Shown here in pieces: positions 53,101 through 61,294 of a stretch of 64,000 nucleotides of DNA. A model generated the notes under the pieces. That model saw nothing but the letters and a program-made list of their open reading frames with translations, was not told the origin of the DNA and did no database searches. The DNA lies in assembly GCA_012959465.1 (NCBI GenBank), contig DUDC01000271.1, positions 4,999-68,998 on the forward strand, read 5' to 3'. Position numbers and translations under genes: made by a program. The DNA is from Planctomycetaceae bacterium. Its GTDB lineage: Bacteria > Planctomycetota > Planctomycetia > Pirellulales > Pirellulaceae. Each line of letters starts with the position of its first letter. The first letter of the stretch is position 1.

Positions 53101-54583
53101 GTTTTCGAGCGGGCCGATACCGCTCATAGGAAACAGCGGCGTGTCCGGCAACTCGTGTCCCCGCCGGTCCGTCGCCGAGGTCCAGTGGCGCCAGACTGGC
53201 GTTGTTGGCTGCATCGATCAACTTGTTCGTCGGCCTCATCGATTGGTAACAGGTGTTCACAAGATGACGCATTAGCTGAATGTTCTCCGGACGGTATCCG
53301 AACGCCAGCGGAATCGCTGGGCCCCATACACCAGCCTGGGTATGGCAACTCATGCAACCAGTTCCGAGTAAATTACCCGTGTCGCGAATGCGACGTTCAA
53401 CACTCACGGCTCGCGGTCGATTGACCAGCCAAGAGGCAACTTGCCCGATGTGGTCATACATCGCCTGGCGAATTGCCATAGGAGGGTCCGTGTACGGAGG
53501 CGGACGAACGACTCGTAATTCCAACTCATAACCGGGCGCGTTTGCTTCTACCCGAAGGAAGTAGACATTATTCGGCGTCAGCTTTCGATTGATCGCAATC
53601 CGATGCGGCTCGATCTGTTGATGCACTCGCTCATTCGTGTTCTTCCCTCTGGTGTATTCGCGGGTTAACGATAGGAGTTTTCCGGGGGTTGTCTTCGCCT
53701 GGTCAGCGGGAAGGGAGTAACAGCGGATGCGGGCGGCAACCTGCTGGTCCGGAATCGAAAGACAAGCGGTGAGCAGTCGTTCCTCGAAATCGCCAAACTC
53801 GATTCGATACCAATCATCTCCGCTCGTACCGACCTTACCATTGTCGTAGTACTCGATATCGTCACTGCCACCAACAATGTGCAGCGTGTAGTCGTCGTCC
53901 GTTTCCTTCAACGGTATCGGCACGGCCTGTTCAGGCGAGTCGTTCGGTTCGTATTCTACGAACAGGCCAAGATCCGGTTGCGGTGAGATATCGAGTTGAC
54001 GAACAAGGATATCAACCTCGGCCTTTGCATCCTGCGGCCAGACAACTTCAGGAGGGGTCCGCAACAGTTCATGCACTCCGCCTTTTTCGCGCCATCGCTC
54101 GCCCTCGAACAGCGTTACCCGGCCTTCCTCGGGACGAATGACCAGCTCGTACATCCCTTTCACCGGTGCCCGATACACGACGTACAGATCGGCATCTAAT
54201 GCGTGTAATAGCTTCTCCCAATCGGCCGATGGAACGCCGAGGCCGGTAGCCTCTCGCTCCACGCTCGCCGCCGCTGAATACGACGGCATCTGCTCACCGT
54301 TTACCAGCCGCCATGCGACTTTCAAACGGGCGTTTGGTGGCAGCTTGCTCGGTGTTACGATGCGGCACGAAATCTCGACCGTCTCACCAGCGGATAGCTG
54401 GATTCTCGATGTCGACGGACCGGGGACCGTGTCGATTCGACCAATCGATTGGAACACAGCCGGGTTCACGATTGGATCGTCGTCAGGATCAACGCCTGAG
54501 TTCCAATCGACCATGCTCCCAATCGTCACGAGGACGATGGCCAGCAGCGTTACCGAGACCCATGTCAACTGTCGGCGGGACAT
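50150..54583 (-). CDS. Large membrane-anchored dihaem protein with squalene-cyclase-like toroid and HEAT-like repeats
   Basis: 1477 residues. Order: N-terminal transmembrane anchor (VSVTLLAIVLVTIGSMV), a beta-rich region of about 400 residues, a first haem motif CMSCH (TGCMSCHTQAG), and an alpha-alpha toroid of the terpenoid-cyclase fold (LQAIQNEDGSWGF, LLAMQKSTGYWKG). HEAT-type repeats follow (AHESPLVRYWAMIALGSV, DRTKMVREAAHWGLRQ, DDPHPAVRAWAMRAAW). The C-terminal module has a second haem motif CFSCH and KPNSVGYL. The ATG at 54583 has GGAG nine bases upstream within the end of the TPR gene. The role is unknown; a surface scaffold with electron transfer is possible. It shares toroid plus CxxCH with the protein at 5108. 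Confidence 0.87.
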   Translation of the reverse strand: MSRRQLTWVSVTLLAIVLVTIGSMVDWNSGVDPDDDPIVNPAVFQSIGRIDTVPGPSTSRIQLSAGETVEISCRIVTPSKLPPNARLKVAWRLVNGEQMPSYSAAASVEREATGLGVPSADWEKLLHALDADLYVVYRAPVKGMYELVIRPEEGRVTLFEGERWREKGGVHELLRTPPEVVWPQDAKAEVDILVRQLDISPQPDLGLFVEYEPNDSPEQAVPIPLKETDDDYTLHIVGGSDDIEYYDNGKVGTSGDDWYRIEFGDFEERLLTACLSIPDQQVAARIRCYSLPADQAKTTPGKLLSLTREYTRGKNTNERVHQQIEPHRIAINRKLTPNNVYFLRVEANAPGYELELRVVRPPPYTDPPMAIRQAMYDHIGQVASWLVNRPRAVSVERRIRDTGNLLGTGCMSCHTQAGVWGPAIPLAFGYRPENIQLMRHLVNTCYQSMRPTNKLIDAANNASLAPLDLGDGPAGTRVAGHAAVSYERYRPARKLHSFQAIRAANNILQTSDPTGVNAAGPGANVGQGVVLNYAVEVVWSAWKATGDPKYFRAMEDKARAVMAMKPKFTDDVAHRVELLARYFPSDYVQLALAVATKESEFPGETTAVPYDSTPTSPQDAAALWKQVQRQIEEDVERLQAIQNEDGSWGFNPGKKSNETEGWEIDARSQGEPSPTALALIALEAGGLDRDNVVMANGVKSLLAMQKSTGYWKGSSLTGFVSTGYAINALARLYPTASPVYSRGDFEATSNETLLEAIRRVRDLSVCEQADFLPLMVEAAAHESPLVRYWAMIALGSVHKETCVPVLVDGLSDRTKMVREAAHWGLRQALIDDHGWKEVLTATKSLDDHTREVAMRVLVMRVDGVLPAIDVSWSDLTDALASGMNDDPHPAVRAWAMRAAWNWWYWNPPVRDAINRAWLVLLTRPETNLLVENSIRYQSHALFVVNGHHANASKTHQYEELGSLFKLLKGVYEQSAPGDIERRMTLTRRLVVIAATYYSTAGGDGGPGQMGYATPTASELFGQAFMEYFEEMERNGDPLTIEPTIVQVALEGAANIPHKDLQQTLIHYSLNGPEHLRTIAATSVSDPRSAQLVAVPEMIEPLVKQIHRGAMDPPRRPQLSDPIIKMFGRVGWNVPENIDQQREILSYLIPKLTNYYSQPEIEAISDNARREEVERRMSADRYLAEELGDVMGKNPDLQFETVLEFFPEQVENPLQARFWLPSIPWILAINQPLPDLGDSSRNGDDDALSVYRERAIRLFLSLLALDAERKTRELAVDMAQVTELKNSPEVIAALRTMLEFDKNPTIERKIRNILSQQDLVTQLSAAVKREAPRRIAADAEGNVTLPPDFVEDFRFFRDHVIPELNRPQRADERSCFSCHGVPDRVPPLTLKKPNSVGYLSTTNLLSNYRLLQERIDFNDPERSKLLRKPLNIQTGNEDGHQGGLRYRPIDRGYLVLHKWVTNQVEHRDAVGIEPPPAR

Positions 54584-54589
54584 CAACTC

Positions 54590-55726
54590 TCACTCCAAAT
54601 CGGGAATGTCCGCATCGGGGTCTAGCTTCTTCGCTTGGCGGTAATCGACGATCGCGTCTTCAATGTCACCGTTGTCTTCAAACGTCTTGCCTCGGCTTAA
54701 GTAGCCATCCGGCGACTCTGGGGCAACCCGAATGACCTCAGTGAAATCGTCGATAGCCTGTTCGAATTGTCCTTTGTTGTAATACAATCCGCCGCGATCG
54801 TACAACGCCTGCCCATTGTCAGGATCGAGTTCAATCACCTCTGAAAATGCCGCGATGGCCTTGTCATTATCGCCCAATTCACGGTAAGTAACGGCCCGAT
54901 TAAAGTAGAAGTCAATTTCATCAGGCATCAGGCGAATCGCTTCGGTGTAATCCGCGATCGCCAAAAAGAAGTCACCGTTATCATGATATGCCATACCTCG
55001 ATTGTACAAAACGTCGGCGGCCTTCGGATCCTTTTTAAGGACCGTCGTGTAGTCATCAATCGCCAAGTCGAATTCATCCAAATTGATGTACGTATTTGCG
55101 CGGTTAAAGTAGGCCCGTAGCAAATCGGGTCTGCGGCTAATCGTCTTGTTGTAGTCTTCGATCGCCAGTCGAAATTTTCCCTTATTGTCATACGCGATGG
55201 CACGGTTACTGTAGGCCTCGGCAAAATCGGGCCGCAACTTGACGACACAAGTAAAGTCCGCAATCGCCAGGTCGAAATCTTCCCTTATCATGTAGGCGAT
55301 GCCCCTGTTAAGGTACGCCTCGAAGAAGTCCTCCTGAATGCCAATCGCGATCGTGTATTGCTCAACTGCTCCCTGCAGATCTTTATCCCGCACCATTCTC
55401 AACCCGTTCGAGTACGCCTGGCCGGCCTTGGGGTCGATAACCGTGGACCCCACATGACGTCGCGGCACTGCCGTAATCGGTGACGTCCCCGGCGTTGGGG
55501 CGGGCGAAACGTCGTCGGTCTCTACGACCTGATACCCCGTGTTCGAACTGCTACGGGCAGGAGGCTCTCGCTCGCAACCGCAAGTCACGATCGAGAGAGC
55601 ACCGAGAAAGAGACATGCCATTCCACCGACTCGCCTCGCTGCGTCTTGTTGTAAAGGCCAACAAGAGGGAGCCGTGTCCTTTGAGCTACCAGGTAAGATC
55701 GTCGCCTGACGAGCTTTCGATCGCAT
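54590..55726 (-). CDS. TPR repeat lipoprotein
   Basis: 378 residues. A hydrophobic segment with cysteines (CLFLGALSIVTCGCE at about 38-52) resembles a lipoprotein signal preceded by 35 extra residues, so the true start may be the later ATG at 55621. Eight 34-residue TPR units follow without a break (examples AYLNRGIAYMIREDFDLAI, ADYTEAIRLMPDEIDFYFN, LSRGKTFEDNGDIEDAI). TPR solenoids bind proteins. The stop is four bases before the start of the large dihaem gene, so the two are co-expressed and probably interact. Confidence 0.9.
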   Translation of the reverse strand: MRSKARQATILPGSSKDTAPSCWPLQQDAARRVGGMACLFLGALSIVTCGCEREPPARSSSNTGYQVVETDDVSPAPTPGTSPITAVPRRHVGSTVIDPKAGQAYSNGLRMVRDKDLQGAVEQYTIAIGIQEDFFEAYLNRGIAYMIREDFDLAIADFTCVVKLRPDFAEAYSNRAIAYDNKGKFRLAIEDYNKTISRRPDLLRAYFNRANTYINLDEFDLAIDDYTTVLKKDPKAADVLYNRGMAYHDNGDFFLAIADYTEAIRLMPDEIDFYFNRAVTYRELGDNDKAIAAFSEVIELDPDNGQALYDRGGLYYNKGQFEQAIDDFTEVIRVAPESPDGYLSRGKTFEDNGDIEDAIVDYRQAKKLDPDADIPDLE

Positions 55727-56636
55727 GATTTAACCGGGTTAACCAGGTGGATTTAGAATGCCAGAACGCCGTTTCGCCCTAAGAACGAGGATCAACTTGG
55801 TCCAGCGATCGCACCACTGCAATTATAAAACGAAGCCTAACCGTCGTCTATGGCGACGTTATCGCAAAGGGACCGCTCCGACATCCGAATGGGAGATCTC
55901 GGCACCGAACCGTCACACCCATGGAAAGGATACGGCAGCTGGCAGGAGAAAAAACAAGTAAACAGACCATTAGCTATACACTTAGTTATACGTTTCGTGG
56001 ACTAAGAAGTTCAGGCGAATCTCACTTCGCTTGAATCAGCACCGTCTCCTTGTAAGCCCAGAACTGATGGGAGACGCCATATAGACTGAGCGGGCGCAAT
56101 CGTAACCGTGGGAACGGCAAAATGTTACGGCAAATTGCAAGATGGCGGATTGAGCGATTACGCTAGTCGGACTCGATCGAAAAAGCTGGTCGACGGCTCA
56201 TCGTGGTACAACATTCGGTGAAGATCCCTCGTCGCATCTGTTAGAGGATTCGATCCAGGACGTCGTCCGCCGCGCGTTTCGACGGCGCGGAACCGCATCA
56301 CGACTGGACGAGCAGGTCCTCGGAATGGCCGCCCAGATGCCAGCAGATACGGATCAGTTTGAAGTCGAGAAAGACGAATTGATCGACAACATCTGTCGAT
56401 CGATCCTCGACTGTATCCTCACCGAATTAGCCAATGCAGTGCCATCGGGAATCCGCGAGACCATGCACTACGAAAGGGAAATGACAGTGCTGGAAGTGTC
56501 GTTCACCACGTGGGAACCAGATCCGGGAACCACGCCGACCAGGAATCCCGACGTAAACTGCGCAAAAATGAGCCCACGGTCGACTCATTCCACAACTCCA
56601 TCTTCCTTTTCACCGTCACACCGGATTTGATCGTCG
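55727..56636. other. Large intergenic region with little recognisable content
   Basis: 910 bp between the TPR lipoprotein promoter side and the end of the third sulfatase gene. Only the frame at 56325-56630 looks coding; the rest, including a basic 67-codon frame at 55758, shows nothing that can be supported. Confidence 0.5.
56325..56630 (+). CDS. Hypothetical protein or remnant
   Basis: 101 codons from an ATG at 56325. The same frame is open and protein-like upstream to about 56160 without a start codon (LLEDSIQDVVRRAFRRRG, SRLDEQVLG). The first 60 residues form plausible helices (DELIDNICRSILDCILTEL), while the end is low-complexity Ser/Thr/Pro. This looks like a truncated gene. No family was recognised. 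Confidence 0.25.
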   Translation: MAAQMPADTDQFEVEKDELIDNICRSILDCILTELANAVPSGIRETMHYEREMTVLEVSFTTWEPDPGTTPTRNPDVNCAKMSPRSTHSTTPSSFSPSHRI

Positions 56637-58184
56637 CTAGTTCGCAGACACCGCTGTCAATTCCGGCACGTCGTAACTCGCCCTAAGTCGATTCAATTCC
56701 GCGATCATTGATTTCATCACAGCGGAGTACTTCGGATTGGCGGCGACGTCGCTCAGTTCGTTTGGATCGATCTGCAAATCGAACAGATTGTATCCATCAT
56801 TGGAATAGAAGTTAATGAGCTTGTAGCGAGCATTTCGCACGCCCTCATGTCGCGGCACTTGGTGCTCGCCACCATGCTCATAGTAGTGATAGTAAACAGC
56901 TTCTCGCCAATCGTTCGATTTTGGATCGTTGAATAGCGGCAAAAGACTCCGCCCTTGAACGGCGTCTGGAATCTCTTGCCCGGCTGCATCGAGAAACGTT
57001 GGCGCGTAATCGATGTTCTGAATCAACTTCTCACATCGTCCGCCGGGTTGAATTCGACCGGGCCAGCGAATGACGAAGGGCATCTTCAGTGACTCTTCGA
57101 ACATCCATCGCTTGTCATACCAACCGTGCTCTCCAAGGTAGAAACCCTGGTCGGAGCTGTAGATGACGATCGTATTCTCGACCAAGTTATTCTCGTCAAG
57201 GTAGTCGAGGACACGTCCAACGTTCTCGTCCACCGAATCGATGCAGCGGAGGTAGTTCTTGACGTACCGCTGATACTTCCAACGGACTAGGTCCTTTCCG
57301 GTTGGGGGATCGTCTAAAAACGCTTTGTTGCGGGGCAGAAACGCGGCGTCCCATACTCTCTTTTGCTCCATCGTCATGCGGCCGTATTCGCCGTCTTTGA
57401 GACGCGTTTCCCGATTGGTTGCAAAGGGGACTGGCAGATGGACCTTCAAGTCGTAGTGATAGTAGAAATGCCGATCGATCGACATCGCGTTACCGGCTAG
57501 CGTTTTGCTTCGATGATCCCAGTTGTCGAACAATGTCGACGGTTCGGGAATGTCTCGATCGGCGTAGTTATTGAGGTGCTTCAACTCGGGCGCCCAGGTC
57601 CGGTGCGGTGCCTTGTGTTGGCACATCAATAGGAACGGCTTCTTGCTATCTCGCTGTTTCAGCCAATCCAAGGCGAGATCCGTGGTAATCGTCGTGCAGT
57701 ACCCGTCGATTTTTCGCCGCCCTTCTTTTCCAATGAACACCGGGTTGTAATACGAACCCTGTCCAGGAAGAATCTCCCAATGGTCAAAACCTGTCGGATC
57801 GGAATTCAAGTGCCATTTGCCGACTAGCGCCGTTTGATACCCGGCCTTCTGCAGGACTTGAGGAAACGTGAATTGTCCGCCGTCAAACTTATTGCGTCCA
57901 TTGGAATAAAAACCGTTCTTGTGGCTGTGTTTACCGGTAAGTACACAAGCGCGACTCGGTCCGCAAATTGAGTTAGCGCAAAACGAATTAACAAAGACGG
58001 CGCCCTCGCGAGCGATGCGGTCGATATTGGGCGTCCTGTTGATCTTTGATCCGTAGGCGCCGATCGATTGACAAGCATGATCGTCGGTGAAGATAAAGAC
58101 AATATTGGGCGAGTCGTTCGCGAGACCTACAGCACATGCAGTGGCCACAGTGAAAAACAAAGTGAGTGCAAGACATCGTCGCAT
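56637..58184 (-). CDS. Secreted type I sulfatase
   Basis: 515 residues with a signal peptide ending near GLA and AGGAGA before the ATG. SPNIVFIFTDDHACQSIGAYG and the formylglycine site SICGPSRACVLTGKHSH (Cys74) identify the family. VGKWHLNSDPTGFDHW, CQHKAPHRTWAP and YSSDQGFYLGEHGWYDKRWMFEES resemble bacterial heparan- or N-acetylglucosamine-6-sulfatase-like enzymes; substrate assignment is tentative. It diverges from the esterase gene at 58351, and the two may share a regulator. Confidence 0.94.
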   Translation of the reverse strand: MRRCLALTLFFTVATACAVGLANDSPNIVFIFTDDHACQSIGAYGSKINRTPNIDRIAREGAVFVNSFCANSICGPSRACVLTGKHSHKNGFYSNGRNKFDGGQFTFPQVLQKAGYQTALVGKWHLNSDPTGFDHWEILPGQGSYYNPVFIGKEGRRKIDGYCTTITTDLALDWLKQRDSKKPFLLMCQHKAPHRTWAPELKHLNNYADRDIPEPSTLFDNWDHRSKTLAGNAMSIDRHFYYHYDLKVHLPVPFATNRETRLKDGEYGRMTMEQKRVWDAAFLPRNKAFLDDPPTGKDLVRWKYQRYVKNYLRCIDSVDENVGRVLDYLDENNLVENTIVIYSSDQGFYLGEHGWYDKRWMFEESLKMPFVIRWPGRIQPGGRCEKLIQNIDYAPTFLDAAGQEIPDAVQGRSLLPLFNDPKSNDWREAVYYHYYEHGGEHQVPRHEGVRNARYKLINFYSNDGYNLFDLQIDPNELSDVAANPKYSAVMKSMIAELNRLRASYDVPELTAVSAN

Positions 58185-58350
58185 CGCGGAAATCTCCTGT
58201 AGCAGCTCGAGAGACGTACTGAGAATTCAACCAAACAGATTATTGTCGAATCTGTTTGAGCTCGCAATCGTCATCGGCTAGCTTAAGTGCTCCCGTGCCG
58301 ACGCGAGCCCGGGCAGATTGTCGAAACATGACACGAGGGATAGAAATCTC

Positions 58351-59688
58351 ATGAGAATGGCCGCTAGGTTCTTGTCCTTGTTGCGACTTTGTGTCGCTAC
58401 GTCACTCGCATTCACCGCACTTGCCGTCCATGCAGACGAACCGTATCAACTGAAAGTGGTCACCGATCGCGCCGATGCGATCTACCGTACGGAGGCGACA
58501 GCGAAGTTTATCGTCACTGTAACCAAGGGCGGGGAAACGGTATCCGCAGGAGAGGTCTTGTACATCATCGATGATTTCCTCGCCGCGGCGGATTCTGAGA
58601 GTGACTTTCCCAAGGGTACGATCGAGGTCGACGATAAGAACGGGATTTCTGCCACTTCGTCTCAGCCAGGTTTTTTGCGATGTCGTGTTACCTTTCAGAC
58701 TCCCGATAAGAAAGTACTGCGCGCGACCGCGGCCGCGGGCTTTTCACCCAACAAGATCTCGCCCAGTCTTCCAGTGCCTGACGATTTTGATCAGTTTTGG
58801 AAGCAGCAGAAAGCCGAGCTCGCCAAGGTTGCCCTCGAGCCAAAACTCAAGACGATCGAACAGTCGAATGAAAAGATTCTCTGTTTTGACGTTCGAGTCA
58901 ATTGCCTCGGCGGCGCGCCCGTGTCGGGCTATCTAGCCAAGCCGAAGGAAGCCAAGGCGAAAAGCTTACCGGCGATTCTGTGGGTCCACGGAGCCGGCGT
59001 ACGAAGTTCTAGCTTAGCCAATGCCATGACAGGGGCTCAGGCAGGAATGCTGTCGATGGACATCAATGCGCACGGCATCGCTAACGGCATGCCGCCACAA
59101 TACTACAAGGATCAGATCGCTGGTCCGCTGAAGAACTATCGTCATGCTGGCCGTGAAAGTCGCGAGACGATCTATTTTCGTGGAATGTATCTGCGGTTGG
59201 TACGAGCCATCGACTTTCTCACTTCATTACCGGAGTGGGATGGGCAAGTCATTGCCGTCATCGGACACAGCCAGGGTGGTGGCCAGGCACTCGTCGCTGG
59301 AGGAATCGACGATCGAGTCACGTTTATCGCCGCCGGTGTTCCGGCCATTTGTGACCATTCCGGGCGGGCAGCAGGCCGAATCAACGGGTGGCCGAAGTTA
59401 GTGCCTGTAGGCGATGACGGTCTGCCCGATGGCCAAATACTGCAAGCGTCACGGTACGTCGACGCAGTCAACTTTGCCAGTCGCTGTCGCGCCAATGCGA
59501 TCGTGAGCGTTGGTTTCGTGGATGCCGTCTGTCCTCCATCAAGTTGTTATGCGGCGTTCAATCAATTGCACGGGAAGAAAAGAATGGTGACCGAACCGTT
59601 GATGGGCCATGCCGCACCTCAACACATTCGCGATATCTTCTTCGCTGAGTTTCAGAAACATGTGAGAGACGAAAAAGGGCAGAATTGA
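58351..59688 (+). CDS. Secreted acetyl-xylan-esterase-like alpha/beta hydrolase
   Basis: 445 residues from the ATG at 58351 (another at 58357); signal peptide to about VHA-DEPYQ. An N-terminal beta domain (about 30-135) is followed by an AXE1/cephalosporin-C-deacetylase-type hydrolase: PVSGYLAKPKEAK, AILWVHGAG, nucleophile Ser307 in IGHSQGGGQAL, VGFVDAVCPPSS holding the acid, and the last His in GHAAPQH. It should remove acetyl groups from polysaccharides outside the cytoplasm. A hairpin with six T residues follows the stop. Confidence 0.88.
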   Translation: MRMAARFLSLLRLCVATSLAFTALAVHADEPYQLKVVTDRADAIYRTEATAKFIVTVTKGGETVSAGEVLYIIDDFLAAADSESDFPKGTIEVDDKNGISATSSQPGFLRCRVTFQTPDKKVLRATAAAGFSPNKISPSLPVPDDFDQFWKQQKAELAKVALEPKLKTIEQSNEKILCFDVRVNCLGGAPVSGYLAKPKEAKAKSLPAILWVHGAGVRSSSLANAMTGAQAGMLSMDINAHGIANGMPPQYYKDQIAGPLKNYRHAGRESRETIYFRGMYLRLVRAIDFLTSLPEWDGQVIAVIGHSQGGGQALVAGGIDDRVTFIAAGVPAICDHSGRAAGRINGWPKLVPVGDDGLPDGQILQASRYVDAVNFASRCRANAIVSVGFVDAVCPPSSCYAAFNQLHGKKRMVTEPLMGHAAPQHIRDIFFAEFQKHVRDEKGQN

Positions 59689-59701
59689 CGCTAATTTTTG
59701 C

Positions 59702-59729
59702 GAGCCGAAGGCGCTAGCCTCGGTTTTTT
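59702..59729 (+). terminator. GAGCCGAAGGCGCTAGCC repeat followed by TTTTTT
   Basis: The word also found at 18491 forms a stem (AGGC-GCTA-GCCT plus outer CG pairs with one bulged A), followed by G and six T. It lies 13 bases after the esterase stop and would work as an intrinsic terminator. Confidence 0.55.
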
Positions 59730-59750
59730 CAGCATCACGGTTCGCACAAC

Positions 59751-59826
59751 GCACTGGCAGAGCCTGTGCCACACATTGATTTCCTACCCGTTGCGCAGGG
59801 TCTGGTCACTTTCGGCGAAAGTGACC
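59751..59826. repeat. Two further palindromic elements upstream of the propeller gene
   Basis: GCACTGGCAGAGCCTGTGCC (59751-59770) followed by ACACA, then a perfect 10-bp hairpin GGTCACTTTC-GGC-GAAAGTGACC at 59804-59826. The second ends a few bases before the ribosome site AGGGAGG of the next gene, so it would sit in its leader RNA or end an upstream transcript. The GTGCCACACA word also occurs near 50114 and, as GTGCCACACA, near 26180. Confidence 0.55.
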
Positions 59827-59843
59827 TAGGGAGGAATTGACGC

Positions 59844-61232
59844 ATGACCAAATATCACCCCGGCAGCTTCGTCACCATGACGGTGCTTGGCATGGTCGTC
59901 ATCGCCATACTGCCGGCAAGGGCGCAGCGAGTCATAATTCGGGACGAGGACCTCGCGTACCCACCGACACTCTCGGCAGGTCAGACTCTCGTCACCGATT
60001 CTTCACCGGAGTTCTTGATGCCGCCGGAGTCTTTACGAGAAGGTGTCTCTATCGCAAAAACACCGCCGACCGTGACCTTCATCTTTTATCCAGAACAAAA
60101 TTACCCGGGCAAGCCATGGTCGAATTGGGGAGACGGCAGCGTCGCAAAGGGAAAATTCTACTCGGCGATCGGCGATCACTATGCCATCGGTCGCGGTGAA
60201 GCAAGACACGGCACCGGCACAGCATTTGTCTATGAGTACGATCCGCAAACAATGAAACTGCGGTCCCTGGTCAACGTGTCTGAGTTTCTCAACATGCCAA
60301 AGGGTCACTATACACCCGGGAAAATTCACACTCGCGTCGACATGGGAAGCGACGGTTGGCTGTACTATGCGACCCATCGAGGCTCACCCAAAGCGGCTAA
60401 TGATGCGAACCACTACGTCGGCGACTGGATATTTCGCACGAATCCGACGACGGGAGAGACGGAAATCGTTGCCCACGCGCCCGTTCCGAAGCACAGCATC
60501 CCGAACAGTGTGCTGGATCCGAAACGGATGATCTTCTATGGCGGCACGGCTGCTGGACCAGACTCACCACAGCAGGAGATTCAATTCTTCGCCTACGACG
60601 TTGTCCATCGCAAACTTCTTTACTCCGGTTCGAACGGCCCAGCCCGATATATGATTCTTGCCAACTCTACCGGTCGGCTCTACTACGTACCTGGCAACGC
60701 CGATGGCGAGCTGATGCGTTACGACCCGGTAAAAAACACTCCGCCCGTCGCGATTGGTGAGACAATCGGCGTACGGGCGGCAACCGTTGAGACGGCCGAC
60801 CGCCTGGTTTACACAGTCTCGACCGGGCAGCGTTCCGGGGACGCCACGCTTTGGCAATTCAACACTCGAACCGAGAAGTCGACAAGAATCGGCACAGTTG
60901 CCGTCGGCGGCGAAGCGTACGTTGCCTCGCTCGACGTCGATCCGACAGGCCGCTATCTCTATTATGTTCCCGGCGCTCACGGTGGAGGGTGCCGCGATGG
61001 ATCTCCGCTTGTTCAATTCGACGTAAAGACGCGAACGAAAAAGGTTATCGCGTTTCTGCACCCGTTCTATCAGGAAAAGTACGGATTCACACCTAAGGGT
61101 ACCTACAGCACAGCGATCTCGGCCGAGGGAGACAAAGTCTATATCACTTGGAACGTCAGTCGCGGAACGCGTGCCTGGGACTGCTGCGGCCTGGCCATTA
61201 TCCACATCCCCGAATCGGAAAGAACACCGTAA
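59844..61232 (+). CDS. Secreted beta-propeller protein of unknown function
   Basis: 462 residues, signal peptide (VTMTVLGMVVIAILPARAQ), ATG with GGAGG twelve bases upstream. Blades are recognisable by repeated GxxYYATHRG, ARYMILANSTGRLYYVPG, ETADRLVYTVSTG and VDPTGRYLYYVPGAHGG segments, similar in style to lactonase or YncE-like seven-bladed propellers. No catalytic residues can be assigned. Paired Cys near the C-terminus (RAWDCCGLAI) are conserved-looking but untested. Confidence 0.78.
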   Translation: MTKYHPGSFVTMTVLGMVVIAILPARAQRVIIRDEDLAYPPTLSAGQTLVTDSSPEFLMPPESLREGVSIAKTPPTVTFIFYPEQNYPGKPWSNWGDGSVAKGKFYSAIGDHYAIGRGEARHGTGTAFVYEYDPQTMKLRSLVNVSEFLNMPKGHYTPGKIHTRVDMGSDGWLYYATHRGSPKAANDANHYVGDWIFRTNPTTGETEIVAHAPVPKHSIPNSVLDPKRMIFYGGTAAGPDSPQQEIQFFAYDVVHRKLLYSGSNGPARYMILANSTGRLYYVPGNADGELMRYDPVKNTPPVAIGETIGVRAATVETADRLVYTVSTGQRSGDATLWQFNTRTEKSTRIGTVAVGGEAYVASLDVDPTGRYLYYVPGAHGGGCRDGSPLVQFDVKTRTKKVIAFLHPFYQEKYGFTPKGTYSTAISAEGDKVYITWNVSRGTRAWDCCGLAIIHIPESERTP

Positions 61233-61294
61233 CAGGGCATGTAGTTGGTGGTTTCCGCGGCCCTGGCAGAGCAAGACACACGATGAGGACGACG

